Position numbers and translations under genes: made by a program. From Actinacidiphila guanduensis (GTDB taxonomy: Bacteria; Actinomycetota; Actinomycetes; Streptomycetales; Streptomycetaceae), in the NCBI RefSeq assembly GCF_900103985.1, contig NZ_FNIE01000012.1:62001-126000 (forward strand): DNA of 64,000 bases, in the 5' to 3' direction. The notes under the pieces are model-generated. The model saw only the letters and a program-made list of their open reading frames with translations. It searched no databases and was not told where the DNA came from. Position 1 is the first letter of the stretch, and the number at the start of each line of letters is the position of its first letter. Shown here in pieces: positions 63,729 to 64,000 of this stretch.

Positions 63729-64000
63729 ATGAGCAGTGCACCGGAAGTCCCCCAGGGCATGGCGAGCACAGCGCCGCAAGGGGCCGAAGGAGAGGGAGAG
63801 GCCCCCTACGCGATGCCGACGCCGCCCGACCACGTCGTGGAAGCCGCCAGGCTCGCCCCCGACCACTGGTTCGGCCTGATCGACCCCACGTGGGCGGGGC
63901 AGGGCGAGCCGCCGGAGTGGGCGATGATCGGCAGCTGGCGGTCCGACGAACACGGCGAGATCGTCGAGTGGCAGGAGAACGAGGAGTACCGCCCCTCGCC
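63729..64000 (+). CDS. Type VII secretion-associated protein, N-terminal part (runs off the window)
   Basis: ATG 63729 opens a frame that is still open at the end of the window (90 codons). After a Pro/Gly/Glu-rich start the sequence DHVVEAARLAPDHWFGLIDP, TWAGQGEPPEWAMIGSWRSD and GEIVEWQENEEYRPS matches the pattern of proteins called type VII secretion system-associated in Streptomyces, which are 150-250 residues long and of unknown function. The gene starts three bases after the preceding stop, so it is in the same operon. Confidence 0.65.
   Translation, partial: MSSAPEVPQGMASTAPQGAEGEGEAPYAMPTPPDHVVEAARLAPDHWFGLIDPTWAGQGEPPEWAMIGSWRSDEHGEIVEWQENEEYRPS

Overview
The window is very GC-rich DNA with strong third-position GC bias. 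Its left end holds a vitamin B12-dependent ribonucleotide reductase, the principal sigma factor HrdB and topoisomerase IV subunit ParE in an order I recognise from Streptomyces chromosomes. GTG/TTG starts and leaderless -10 (TANNNT) promoters are common. I infer a chromosomal segment from Streptomyces or a close relative; the species cannot be told from the sequence.

Layout. (1) 1-20,030 is a core block: nrdJ 3' end, a DUF4937-like protein, histidine phosphatase, ADP-ribosylglycohydrolase, rnhB, two conserved hypotheticals, recQ, a DUF4192 protein, a peptidase-like hydrolase, an NrtR-type Nudix regulator, an ABC ATPase/permease fusion, a GntR/FadR regulator, hrdB, a trypsin-like secreted protease, a DUF7455 protein and parE. 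(2) 20,031-26,300 is a scar-rich boundary: a frameshifted tyrosine integrase remnant, an IS5-type transposase remnant, a LysR/MFS divergent pair, and remnants of a LacI regulator, a DnaE2 polymerase and an NTF2-like protein, with an intact membrane-anchored protein and a carboxymuconolactone decarboxylase between them. (3) 26,300-32,800 is metabolic: Lrp with a divergent valine/leucine dehydrogenase, then a four-gene catabolic operon (two alpha/beta hydrolases, an LLM-class oxidoreductase, a cyclase) read away from a TetR regulator with two tandem operators. (4) 32,900-41,231 holds three LuxR-type regulators (two large ATPase-type, one pseudo-receiver) and a poly-Ser membrane ricin-lectin protein. 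(5) 41,495-64,000 is a type VII (ESX) secretion locus.

The ESX locus contains eccC, eccD and eccB, a 1050-residue protein with an ADP-ribosyltransferase-like C-terminus, a right-handed beta-helix fused to an EccA-type AAA ATPase, two WXG100 proteins, three repeat-rich low-complexity proteins (two of them tandem duplicates), a YbaB/EbfC-like protein, another WXG100-like protein and the start of a T7SS-associated protein that runs off the window. No mycosin protease or recognisable EccE is in view. The regulators directly upstream are natural candidates to control it; that is inference from position only.

Regulatory structures that stand out are a 67-nt hairpin burying the ribosome-binding site and start codon of the protease after hrdB, two palindromes in front of hrdB, paired operators at the TetR promoter, inverted repeats at nrtR and lrp/vdh, and short leader ORFs coupled to parE and to both large LuxR genes.
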